This document shows, in pieces, positions 6,878 through 14,475 of a stretch of DNA of 41,854 bases (position 1 is its first letter; each line of letters begins with the position of its first letter). The position numbers and the translations under genes were made by a program. Source of the DNA: Muribaculaceae bacterium. GTDB taxonomy: Bacteria > Bacteroidota > Bacteroidia > Bacteroidales > Muribaculaceae. Under the pieces are notes generated by a model. That model searched no databases and was not told the origin of the DNA. It was given only the letters and a program-made list of their open reading frames with translations. The stretch covers positions 1 to 41,854 of the forward strand of contig JAIDSM010000014.1 in the NCBI GenBank assembly GCA_029061225.1, in the 5' to 3' direction.

Positions 6878-7852
6878 ATGACTGTTCGCTCAAAAACACT
6901 ATCTTTTATTATTATCATAGTCGCTGTCTTCTCCATATATCCTATATGGGGAAGGCAGTCGATTGTGCCCGAGGGATTGCAGGAGGATAAGGAGTTCGCA
7001 TTCGCCTCCCGATTTCTTGAGCATTACAGGAATCTGCTTCTGGATGCAGGCTCTGAAACTGCCGCCGACACAATCCGCATGGTGAAGGAACAGGGATTCC
7101 GCTACCTGAAAGGTAATGACGCCGCACTAAGATCACTTAAGGGGGATGAGGAGTTTTCCATCGATTTAAATGATGGAGTATACAGGACCGAATGGAGGCG
7201 TGACGGCAAGCCCGTTGTAGTCTGTTCTTTCCCCTCGCGCGTTGACCTGCTCACTTTCTCCAATAAGATTCAACTCGAAGACAGGATGATCGGTATGCTC
7301 AAGGGCAAGCATGCAGGAAAGCGAAGCGACAAGATTCCCGCAATCTCAACCTCCCGACTGAAGAAGGTGGAATTTTCTCCATTCTATGTGCGCGATCTCG
7401 GCTACTACATAACCCCGCGTCTGAGCCATCAGGTGGTGTATCTGCCTGCGGAAGGCTCGAAAGACCAATGTGAGCTTCTCACAGATCATTCCGTTTACCC
7501 TCTGGAGTGCGTCTCAAACTATATGCTCACCGGATTTTCCCCTAATCCTATTGATCTTAGCATGGACGTAAGCAGATACGGTTATGATAAAGCCAATGTG
7601 TCGATCACACTCGATGAGCTATATGGCAAGCTTTCAGCTGAAGGAAGCGTACCGTATTGGGGAGTAGATGAATATGACGGCAAGACTGTCAAAGGTCTGT
7701 ATGTCTGGCTCAACAAACCGGGTGGCTTCGCCCACGTCATGACCGTGAATATTCCTATATCCGGTCTTTCATCATCCGTGAAGGCCAATGCAAAGATGAA
7801 CTGCTACGTAAGGCTTGACAATCTGAAAAACCTTTTTGAAGAATTTAAATGA
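6878..7852 (+). CDS. Exported protein of unknown family
   Basis: A 324-aa protein with an N-terminal hydrophobic segment (LSFIIIIVAVFSIYPIWG) that reads as a signal peptide or anchor. I chose the ATG at 6878, two nt after the previous stop; a TTG at 6872 in the same frame would overlap that stop and adds only two residues. The mature part is mixed alpha/beta with no motif I recognise. It contains VEFSPFYVRDLGYYITPRLSHQVVYLP and a terminal strand, MNCYVRLDNL. It overlaps the next gene by 4 nt (ATGA), so the two are translationally coupled. Its position between membrane and exported proteins suggests a periplasmic role in the same system. Confidence 0.75.
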   Translation: MTVRSKTLSFIIIIVAVFSIYPIWGRQSIVPEGLQEDKEFAFASRFLEHYRNLLLDAGSETAADTIRMVKEQGFRYLKGNDAALRSLKGDEEFSIDLNDGVYRTEWRRDGKPVVVCSFPSRVDLLTFSNKIQLEDRMIGMLKGKHAGKRSDKIPAISTSRLKKVEFSPFYVRDLGYYITPRLSHQVVYLPAEGSKDQCELLTDHSVYPLECVSNYMLTGFSPNPIDLSMDVSRYGYDKANVSITLDELYGKLSAEGSVPYWGVDEYDGKTVKGLYVWLNKPGGFAHVMTVNIPISGLSSSVKANAKMNCYVRLDNLKNLFEEFK

Positions 7853-8595
7853 AAATCAGATTTCTACTACTGACATATCTCTTGCTGGGCATAGTATCCT
7901 CCGCTTATGCCGATATCAATACGGAGCGTGCCATGAGCAAGATCGGCAGGGATACGAAAACCTATATTTCCTCCGACTGCCGCGCTTCCACCGAACAGGA
8001 AGCCTACGACAATGCCCTCGAGGATCTGACCCGTCAGATCTCCTCATACATCGCCGAGACGCAGAAGGATGCCCCGGATGCTGTATATCTGCAGGAGGTG
8101 GCGAGTATCTATCAGAGACTTGATTCGCGCATTTCCGACAATAGATATCGGGTGATGCTCTATGTGAAGAAGTCAGACCTAATGCCGCTGGGCAATTCCT
8201 CCAACTCGATGATGCTCACGAAGACGGAAGACAAGAAGTATGAGGTGATGGATATCCAGAAGCCGGAACCGCAGGTGGTGCGCGACACCATCTCCCACGT
8301 GGCCCCTGTAGAGATTTCCATTCATCCTGTCCTCGCATCCCTCGCTACTGTGAAGGACCGCGATGCATTCGTGGCTTCATTGACGGAGATGCGTAAGGAG
8401 GGGAAGATCTCGGCTGCCGCCGCATTTCCTATCTCGAGCATCGATGACTTCTATGTCGGGGTTCTGACCGGCAACAGACTGACCGCAATATTCAATGTCC
8501 GCAACGGGAAATGGATAAACGCCATTACCGGCAATGAAGGGGATCCGCATGACTATCCGAATTCTTCAGCTTTCTGGTTTACGATTACTAAGTAG
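7849..8595 (+). CDS. Exported LPP20-like protein
   Basis: A 248-aa protein with a signal peptide (residues 1-21, cleaved near SSAYA-D). Residues 25-110 read IGRDTKTYISSDCRAS, then EAYDNALEDLTRQISSYI, then RISDNRYRVMLYVKKSDL. This is the strand-helix-strand pattern of LPP20/FlgT-N-like domains, in which a helix with 'A..A...l..qi' packs on a sheet. A central linker (about 130-150) is followed by a second, unassigned domain (150-248, PVLASLATVKDRDAFVASLTEM...). The overlapping ATGA start couples it to the preceding gene. Related exported domains often accompany envelope machineries in Bacteroidota. The fold assignment is by pattern and moderately secure; the role is unknown. Confidence 0.7.
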   Translation: MKIRFLLLTYLLLGIVSSAYADINTERAMSKIGRDTKTYISSDCRASTEQEAYDNALEDLTRQISSYIAETQKDAPDAVYLQEVASIYQRLDSRISDNRYRVMLYVKKSDLMPLGNSSNSMMLTKTEDKKYEVMDIQKPEPQVVRDTISHVAPVEISIHPVLASLATVKDRDAFVASLTEMRKEGKISAAAAFPISSIDDFYVGVLTGNRLTAIFNVRNGKWINAITGNEGDPHDYPNSSAFWFTITK

Positions 8596-8617
8596 CTCTT
8601 TAAATAATCTGAATCTC

Positions 8618-9598
8618 ATGAACTTTCGATTTAAAGCGTTTTTTTCTTTACTTATGATATGCGCGTTGTCGCTCAGCGCGCAGGTGGAAGTTGAGGTCAT
8701 CGACGGCCTCGACAATCCGCAGATGAAGTCTACAATAGAAAGCAATGCGTCCAGATTCCTGACTGAGGTGAGCGACGCTTACTCCCAAGACCGTGCCCTC
8801 AATCTCAACGGCCTGGTGGCCGACGACGGCCAGATGTCGGTGGAGATGCTTTGGGAGAATGTCCATTTCCGCCCCGAAGACCAGTATATCGGAGAAATAA
8901 TACTTAATACCGGTACAGGCTATCAGATGCGCAACATCCCTCTTCAGGTCTTGCCGCAGGATGACGGTTCGAGCCCGGAGTACAAGGAGGCTGTCATCAA
9001 CTTCAACCGTGCGGGAAAGATAGAGTCTGTATATTTCTCCATTCAGGAAAACACCTATAAGCAGATAATGGAGAAGGGAGTACAGCTTAAGGATATGGAG
9101 CGTCGCATGCAGATTCTTGACTATGTGGAGCGTTTCCGCACCTCCTACAATCAGAGGGACCTCAACTTCCTCAATCAGGTATTCTCCGACGACGCGCTCA
9201 TCATCACCGGCAATGTGGTGAAGCCACGAGCTAAGAAGACCGATGGTCTGACGCTCACCTTGCCTCAGGTGAAGTATACGAAGCAGAACAAACAGCAATA
9301 TCTCTCTAAGCTGCAGGGTATATTCAAAAACGTGAGATACATCAATGTGGAGTTTGATGATGTCCAGATCAGGCGTCATGGAGCCAACCCTGATATATAT
9401 GGCGTACGAGTTGTGCAGAACTGGAATACTTCTTCCTACAGTGATGAGGGTTATGTGTTTATGGTATGGGATTTCACCGAGCCAGACCGCCCTCAGATTC
9501 ATGTCCGCGCATGGCAACCGATGTATCTTGACAATGGAAAGACGCAGCGGCTTCCGGAAGAGGAGATTTTCGATTTGAATTCTATTGAAGGTATTTGA
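8618..9598 (+). CDS. Exported protein with NTF2-like domain
   Basis: A 326-aa protein. I chose the ATG at 8618 because it gives a clean signal peptide (MNFRFKAFFSLLMICALSLSAQ). The longer open frame from 8534 would overlap the previous gene and bury the signal. Residues about 160-300 have an NTF2/SnoaL-like layout: a helix (ILDYVERFRTSYNQRDLNFLNQVF), DDALIITG, then long strands ending VVQNWNTSSYSDEGYVFMVWDF. NTF2-like folds form cone-shaped binding pockets and often serve as scaffolds. The N-terminal ~130 residues are a separate, unassigned domain. Spacing is 22 nt upstream and 1 nt downstream, consistent with one operon. Confidence 0.75.
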   Translation: MNFRFKAFFSLLMICALSLSAQVEVEVIDGLDNPQMKSTIESNASRFLTEVSDAYSQDRALNLNGLVADDGQMSVEMLWENVHFRPEDQYIGEIILNTGTGYQMRNIPLQVLPQDDGSSPEYKEAVINFNRAGKIESVYFSIQENTYKQIMEKGVQLKDMERRMQILDYVERFRTSYNQRDLNFLNQVFSDDALIITGNVVKPRAKKTDGLTLTLPQVKYTKQNKQQYLSKLQGIFKNVRYINVEFDDVQIRRHGANPDIYGVRVVQNWNTSSYSDEGYVFMVWDFTEPDRPQIHVRAWQPMYLDNGKTQRLPEEEIFDLNSIEGI

Positions 9599-9599
9599 T

Positions 9600-10655
9600 A
9601 TGAGAAAGCTTGTTTTGTTGCTCATCATCTGCATGATGGCGATTGACTCTACAGCTCAGGTGCTCTGTCTTGAAAATCAGGTAGAGGTTCAGACCAACAA
9701 CATCTATGCAGCCCGCAATCCAAGGAAGGATGCTAAAGGAGTCCCTTGTGGAGTACTCATGCTGCACTCAACCATCGAAGGACTGACGTTTAAGGGTTCT
9801 GTAGTTGGTGATGTTCAGAATGACGCAGGTGTCTACGTTATTTATCTTCCCCAAAATACCAAGAAACTGGAGGCCGTCGCTCCTTCGGGCTCGGTGCTTA
9901 AGATAGATCTGCCTAAGATTGAATCAAAAGCTACTTATACTGCTACTGTTTACTATGAGTATGAGAAAGGGTCTCTTGTCTGTGCAAGTGATCCATCAGG
10001 AGCTTCTGTGACTTTGATTTCGGGTAATGAGCGTACGGATCTCGGTAAGACCCCCTTGAAGGGTAACGTTGAAGTGCTGACCGGGGTTTATAACGTCGAG
10101 GTTTCCAAGTCAGGTTTCCAGACTGTCGTAAAGAGCAACGTGAAAATCAGTTCAGGAAAGACAACTAATCTTGGAACAGTCAAACTTACTAAATCCGGAA
10201 AGGTAGGCGCAAAGCAGACTCATGCCGCTAATGAGAATCATACTTATGCGAATCGGGATGCCCGGAGTGAGCAAAATAATTATGCCGGAAGTAGAGTTCA
10301 AGGACGAAATACTGAGAATACGCTTTTCGGAGAACCTATTTTTGAGAACGTTGAGCAGCAGGCGGAGTTCCCGGGAGGTATGCCTGCATTGATGAAGTGG
10401 ATTTGTAATAATATCATTTATCCCGAGATTGCAGTAGCAGAAGATATCCAAGGCAGGGTAGTCGTGAAGTTTATTATCGATAAATTCGGCAAGGTTATAA
10501 GTCCGAAGATTGTAAAGGGTGTCCACCCTGAACTTGATAGGGAGGCGATACGGTTGGTAAGCAGTATGCCGAAATGGCAGCCTGCGAAACATCAAGGTAG
10601 AGAAGTAGCTTCTTATTTTACATTCCCTGTGCAATTTAGGCTGAAAGGTCAATGA
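9600..10655 (+). CDS. Exported PEGA-domain protein with TonB C-terminal domain
   Basis: A 351-aa protein starting at the ATG at 9600, one nt after the previous stop; an in-frame ATG at 9585 would place five residues before the signal peptide. The signal peptide is MRKLVLLLIICMMAIDSTAQ. A beta-rich N-domain (about 20-120) is followed by a PEGA domain (about 124-200: SDPSGASVTLISG, LGKTPLKGNV, GVYNVEVSKSGFQ). A low-complexity linker and a TonB C-terminal domain follow (about 270-351: GRVVVKFIIDKFGKVISPKIVKG, AIRLVSSMPKWQPAKHQGREV). No TonB-style TM anchor or proline rod is present, so it is a periplasmic protein that borrows the TonB-C fold. It is probably a docking module rather than a canonical TonB. 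Confidence 0.85.
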   Translation: MRKLVLLLIICMMAIDSTAQVLCLENQVEVQTNNIYAARNPRKDAKGVPCGVLMLHSTIEGLTFKGSVVGDVQNDAGVYVIYLPQNTKKLEAVAPSGSVLKIDLPKIESKATYTATVYYEYEKGSLVCASDPSGASVTLISGNERTDLGKTPLKGNVEVLTGVYNVEVSKSGFQTVVKSNVKISSGKTTNLGTVKLTKSGKVGAKQTHAANENHTYANRDARSEQNNYAGSRVQGRNTENTLFGEPIFENVEQQAEFPGGMPALMKWICNNIIYPEIAVAEDIQGRVVVKFIIDKFGKVISPKIVKGVHPELDREAIRLVSSMPKWQPAKHQGREVASYFTFPVQFRLKGQ

Positions 10656-10684
10656 TTCTAATTTATTTATAAATTATATTTGAG

Positions 10685-12025
10685 ATGCGAAGAATTTTAT
10701 TTTGTCTGATAGTGTTGACCGGCTGTCTTGTCTGCTATGCCCAGCAAGCTGCCTATTCCAAACTTAAATGTGAGCTTGCTTCGGAAAAACCGAGTGTGTT
10801 ACCTGAAAATAAGGCTCGCATTGACCATAATGGCGATACTATTGCATGTGTCATTGTAAGGTCGAATCTCGGTGACTTGTCATTTGTCGGTAATATTTTC
10901 GAAAGTCCCGAGAAATCCGAAAACATTGTGGGCTATTCTTATTTAGTAAATCTTATTAATGGCAGTAAGGATCTTACCATTCGGAGTAAAAATTTTCACG
11001 AAGGTCATGTTGTTTTTCCAAAACCTGTTAAAAGCGGTGAACTCTGGTATGTGGATGTCGAGGGACTTGAGGCTCCCGAAGTCAATGTTGCAGAAATTGA
11101 CAATTCCGACAATACGTTGAAAGTCAGAATTGAAACTGAGCCATTCGTTGATCTATATGTGGATGAGGAGTTGGTTGCGACCAACAAGGTTGTTGATAAA
11201 TCACAGTTCCCTTATATTTACACTCTTGATCTTGAAGAGGGTAAACATTATATAACTTCTAGATACGGTGATGAAGAGTATCCCGTCAAGCTCAATCTGA
11301 AGAAAGACTGGCAGGATGTAGACTCCCGTATGGGCGGTGAGGTTATAGCGAAGAATGCTGGAGGATTTGCGATTATCCCAGTTGATGGTCCGGAAGGGCA
11401 TCAGATCTATGGAAGTGGAAAAAATACATATCAGTACGACGGTTTGCTTGGATCATATCGTATGATCGGTCACCCGAGCGCTATACGTAGCACTGAAGTT
11501 GTAAGGGACTTTAAAGTCGGACAGCGGTCAAAAACAGTGTTCCGTCTCGATGAGATGGTGACATACGCTTTCATCATGTGGCATGGAAGTAATCTGCAAC
11601 CCTTTGGTTTCACGGTAGGTGGTTGTAAGAATTTCGGATGGACGTTCTCTTTCAATGCTGATGCCAAATCAAAGATTGACACACCTTATGGAGAAACTGA
11701 ATTTTATGGTACGGATAGCAGCGGAAAAACCACAGAGAAAATTAAAAGTACGGCATGGACGATCACTACAGGTCCTATGATCAGGCTTTGGCATAAGTGG
11801 TACATGAAAATTGAAGGTGGTATGGTGCGCTATCTGCAGACCTCCGAACCTCATATGCTGACTGCTGATTTTGAATATAAGACGGGTCTGGCTGTTGACG
11901 CTGAGTTCTTCTGGAGGATTAAGGCTCTTATGATTGGTGCCGGCTACCAGAAGCAGTTTGTCAAGAGTGCCTACAATCCAAGCATTGCCAATCAGGTGTC
12001 GTTCTCTTTAGGCCTCGCATTCTGA
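10685..12025 (+). CDS. Exported beta-rich protein, possible outer-membrane barrel
   Basis: A 446-aa protein with a signal peptide (MRRILFCLIVLTGCLVCYAQ). Residues about 130-210 are PEGA-like (IETEPFVDLYVDEELVATNK, LDLEEGKHYITSRYGDEEYPVKLNL). From about residue 285 to the end the sequence alternates polar and hydrophobic/aromatic residues with glycine turns (FGFTVGGCKNFGWTFSFNA, MKIEGGMVRYLQT, VDAEFFWRIKALMIGAGY). It ends in a phenylalanine after SFSLGLAF, as outer-membrane barrels do. The strands are too few to prove a full barrel; an outer-membrane-associated beta-domain is the alternative. It follows the PEGA/TonB-C gene by 29 nt and looks more AT-rich than the promoter-proximal genes (22/60 GC on the line at 11101). 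Confidence 0.7.
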   Translation: MRRILFCLIVLTGCLVCYAQQAAYSKLKCELASEKPSVLPENKARIDHNGDTIACVIVRSNLGDLSFVGNIFESPEKSENIVGYSYLVNLINGSKDLTIRSKNFHEGHVVFPKPVKSGELWYVDVEGLEAPEVNVAEIDNSDNTLKVRIETEPFVDLYVDEELVATNKVVDKSQFPYIYTLDLEEGKHYITSRYGDEEYPVKLNLKKDWQDVDSRMGGEVIAKNAGGFAIIPVDGPEGHQIYGSGKNTYQYDGLLGSYRMIGHPSAIRSTEVVRDFKVGQRSKTVFRLDEMVTYAFIMWHGSNLQPFGFTVGGCKNFGWTFSFNADAKSKIDTPYGETEFYGTDSSGKTTEKIKSTAWTITTGPMIRLWHKWYMKIEGGMVRYLQTSEPHMLTADFEYKTGLAVDAEFFWRIKALMIGAGYQKQFVKSAYNPSIANQVSFSLGLAF

Positions 12026-12067
12026 TGTAGTAAAAGAAGTATTATCGAAATGTATAATATGATTGAA

Positions 12068-12856
12068 ATGAAAAAGATTCTTTATCCGATATTTGTATTG
12101 TTCTCGATCTGCATGCTTAGCTCATGCGAGATCAGTGAAGATAATCTTGACTATGATATCCGCAATAAGTTTGAGCAAGAACTCAACGGCACCATCGAAA
12201 GGCCGGGAAAATATGATGCTGAATGTACTCTGTCGCTTGGCGAGTCAGTTTTCCTTCGGAGTGAATGTGCTGTACGGATCAATCTCTCAGGCAAAAGCAC
12301 GGGATACAAGTATTACTTCTCCAGTCTTCCCTACACAGAGGAGCAGATAAAAAATAAAATGGAGAGAGAGAAAGTCGTACAGGGAGAAGAATTCAATTTT
12401 GCAGTTAAGAGTTATTCCGTGTCGTATGGAGGCAATATAGAGCAATATCTTTATGTTGTAGGATACGATGAGAAAAATAACTATGGCCCGGTTGTAGAGG
12501 CTCATTATAAAGTGAAGTCTGAATGGTCCTATGCCGATCCGTTCGTAGGTGTAACAGCAATTAAGAAGAACGGAGACAATCTTAGCTGGGATTTCACTAC
12601 ATCTTATTTCCAATATGGAGAAATTAGGAAGATAGATTATTATGTATTAGTTGATGAGGAAGCTGAGCGTGCCAAGAATCTTTCTGATCCGGAACTAGCC
12701 ATCTATGTTAAATCATTCCGTAAGTATTCTGCTGAAGTGATTGGCAGAGAGAATACTCCATGTTCTCTCAAATTGGGTGTCAACCCAGAGAGTATAATGA
12801 TTGTGACAGAAACGCCGTCGCCTCTGATCATCAAAGGAGTCTACAAAAGCTTTTAA
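12068..12856 (+). CDS. Lipoprotein, last gene of tubulin-like operon
   Basis: A 262-aa protein. The ATG at 12068 gives a typical lipoprotein signal (MKKILYPIFVLFSICMLSSC) with the lipidated Cys at residue 20; an ATG at 12050 would add six residues ahead of it. The mature part is probably beta-rich and Ig-like (residues about 40-140: VFLRSECAVRINLSGKSTGYKYYFSSLPYTEEQ; 140-260: SYADPFVGVTAIKKNGDNLSWDF). It has no recognised domain. It lies 42 nt after the possible barrel gene and ends the run of same-strand genes. An outer-membrane lipoprotein partner of the barrel is a reasonable guess. Acidic residues after Cys20 (EISEDNLD) could be a surface-export signal of the Bacteroidota type (weak). Confidence 0.75.
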   Translation: MKKILYPIFVLFSICMLSSCEISEDNLDYDIRNKFEQELNGTIERPGKYDAECTLSLGESVFLRSECAVRINLSGKSTGYKYYFSSLPYTEEQIKNKMEREKVVQGEEFNFAVKSYSVSYGGNIEQYLYVVGYDEKNNYGPVVEAHYKVKSEWSYADPFVGVTAIKKNGDNLSWDFTTSYFQYGEIRKIDYYVLVDEEAERAKNLSDPELAIYVKSFRKYSAEVIGRENTPCSLKLGVNPESIMIVTETPSPLIIKGVYKSF

Positions 12857-12868
12857 TCTATAGGGTGG

Positions 12869-12889
12869 GGACGTACGGCTCGTGCGTCC
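12869..12889 (+). terminator. Hairpin repeat downstream of the tubulin-like operon
   Basis: ggacgtacg (12869-12877), a gct loop and cgtgcgtcc (12881-12889) form a 9-bp stem with one G-T pair, followed by a weakly T-rich stretch. A near-copy in the opposite orientation occurs at 18654-18674. It is either the operon terminator or a dispersed hairpin repeat that doubles as one. Confidence 0.5.
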
Positions 12890-12926
12890 GCTTATCGTGT
12901 TATTTTAAGAATATTATATCAGGAAA

Positions 12927-12958
12927 TTTGCATATTACGATAATATGTAGTAATTTTG
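12927..12958 (+). promoter_or_regulatory. Promoter of the O-acetylation operon
   Basis: A TTTG at 12927-12930, 20 nt, then TAATTTTG at 12951-12958. The start of transcription is expected near 12965, inside the first arm of a 15-bp hairpin. The mRNA leader before the propeller gene is about 80 nt. Confidence 0.7.
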
Positions 12959-12960
12959 TA

Positions 12961-12996
12961 CGCTTTCCATGAAGGCACAGACCTTCATGGAAAGCG
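12961..12996. promoter_or_regulatory. Perfect 15-bp hairpin at predicted transcript 5' end
   Basis: cgctttccatgaagg (12961-12975), a loop cacaga and ccttcatggaaagcg (12982-12996) pair perfectly. It begins three bases after the -7 element, so most of it would lie at the very 5' end of the mRNA. It lacks a strong T-tract, which argues against a simple terminator. A 5' stabilising stem or an operator are alternatives. Confidence 0.55.
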
Positions 12997-13046
12997 TTAT
13001 ATGTCAGGTATAGTGTTAAAGGCTTGAATTATATAAGAATAGTGAA

Positions 13047-14444
13047 ATGAACAGAATGAACGGAAAGATATATGCCGTAGTGGTCGCGGCTGCTTTCGTG
13101 ATGTCCTCCTGGGGCTTTGCATCCGTTGCCGCTGCGCAGGAGCCGGCTTCTCCGTCGGCTGCCGCAACCCAGGCTAAGACAGCTAAGAAAAAAACCGCCG
13201 CTCCGGCCGTAGTTCATCCGGCCATCGGAGTTGAGACGTCTTTCGGTGACGGTCTGAGCATAAAGCTCGTCGATAAACTGCAGAATTTTTCAAGCCAGTA
13301 TAAGCGTCCTCGCGACAAGGATATATATTCCCCTAAGAGCGTAAACATCCACCCTTCCGGAAAGAAATTCTATGTCAATTCCCTTGAGGGAGCTAAGACT
13401 GTAGTATATTCGCTGCCTGACCTTAAAAAACTCAAGGTCATAGACCACAAGTTTGATGACTCTCACGCCGGTCTCTGGGCTCCGTCTTCCGGGCTCTTCA
13501 AGTTCCGTCATTACTCGAAGAATCTTAACCGCTTTACGGGGAAACCCGTGGAAAGCGCGTTCAGCCATAACGCCCGCTATCTTTGGGTGCCTTACTATCG
13601 CCGTTCTTTCGACCTCAATGCCCAGGATCCTTCGGCCCTTGCTGTCATCGACACCAAGACCGATTCGATCGTCCGCATCATGGAGGCCGGTGTCCTTCCC
13701 AAGATGATAGCTCTTTCGCCCGACGGCAAGGTCATGGCGGTGGCTCATTGGGGCGACAACACCGTAGGACTTATTGATGTGTCGTCGGTAAATCCGAAAG
13801 ACTGGAAGTATATCGCCAATGTCGCGGTAGGACGTCAGCTTTTCCATAACTTCAGCCTTACGACCCCGGTAGACCGGGACTCTAATACGGGTGAGGCATT
13901 GAGGGGAACGGTATTCACCCCCAACGGTAAGTATCTCCTTGTAGGATGTATGGGAGGAGGCGGAGGCATCGCCGTCATCGATGTCAAAAACAGGAAATAT
14001 CTCGGTAAGATCACCGGATGTATGCCCAACCTGCGACACCTCGTCATAGACGGCAAATGGCTTTATGCAAGCATCAATGCCGCAGGCTATGTGCAGAGAA
14101 TGTCTCTCTCAAAGATAAATGAGGCTATCGCCTCGCTCGGACAGAAGAAGAGCGTGGCCTTGTCGGGCTGGCAGAACGCTAAGGTCGGATCCGGAGCGCG
14201 TACAATCGTAGTGTCTCCCAAAGGCGACTACATCTTCGCCGCGTGCAACGGCGGAAGCTCCATCAATATCGTAGACTCCACCATGCGGAAGGTTGGGGAG
14301 ATCCCGGTAGACTCATATCCTGTAGGTCTTGACATATCGCCCGATGGCTGTTGGCTTATATCCACTTCACAGGGCAGGAAAGGAGGCGGAGGCAACTGCG
14401 TCGATGTGTTCCGGCTTAAAGGCTTGAAAAAGTCTAATCCTTAA
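13047..14444 (+). CDS. Exported YncE/YVTN-type beta-propeller protein
   Basis: A 465-aa protein with a signal peptide (about residues 4-29, ending SVAAAQ) and an Ala/Lys/Pro-rich spacer (30-55). The body is a seven-bladed-type propeller with repeated motifs: IHPSGKKFYVNSL, FSHNARYLWVPYY, LAVIDTKTDSIVRIMEAG, ALSPDGKVMAVAHWGDNTVGLIDV, FTPNGKYLLVGCMGG, VSPKGDYIFAACNGG and ISPDGCWLISTSQG. YncE/YVTN propellers are periplasmic or surface binding proteins. It is followed 31 nt later by an SGNH hydrolase gene and an MBOAT gene, so it may bind the glycan being modified (inference). The spacer at 14445-14475 carries a short AACACTTGATA-type iteration. Confidence 0.85.
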   Translation: MNRMNGKIYAVVVAAAFVMSSWGFASVAAAQEPASPSAAATQAKTAKKKTAAPAVVHPAIGVETSFGDGLSIKLVDKLQNFSSQYKRPRDKDIYSPKSVNIHPSGKKFYVNSLEGAKTVVYSLPDLKKLKVIDHKFDDSHAGLWAPSSGLFKFRHYSKNLNRFTGKPVESAFSHNARYLWVPYYRRSFDLNAQDPSALAVIDTKTDSIVRIMEAGVLPKMIALSPDGKVMAVAHWGDNTVGLIDVSSVNPKDWKYIANVAVGRQLFHNFSLTTPVDRDSNTGEALRGTVFTPNGKYLLVGCMGGGGGIAVIDVKNRKYLGKITGCMPNLRHLVIDGKWLYASINAAGYVQRMSLSKINEAIASLGQKKSVALSGWQNAKVGSGARTIVVSPKGDYIFAACNGGSSINIVDSTMRKVGEIPVDSYPVGLDISPDGCWLISTSQGRKGGGGNCVDVFRLKGLKKSNP

Positions 14445-14475
14445 CTCTTAACACTTGATACTTTACACTTGATAG

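Noticed and set aside
8648..9634. 328-codon minus-strand frame
   Set aside because: It is fully antisense to the NTF2-like gene, which has a signal peptide, a domain fold and operon spacing; the antisense product is His/Leu-rich without a domain.
9600..10655. Canonical TonB protein
   Set aside because: It has the TonB C-terminal fold, but the N-terminus is a cleavable-type signal peptide followed by PEGA domains, with no proline-rich rod and no ExbB/ExbD beside it.
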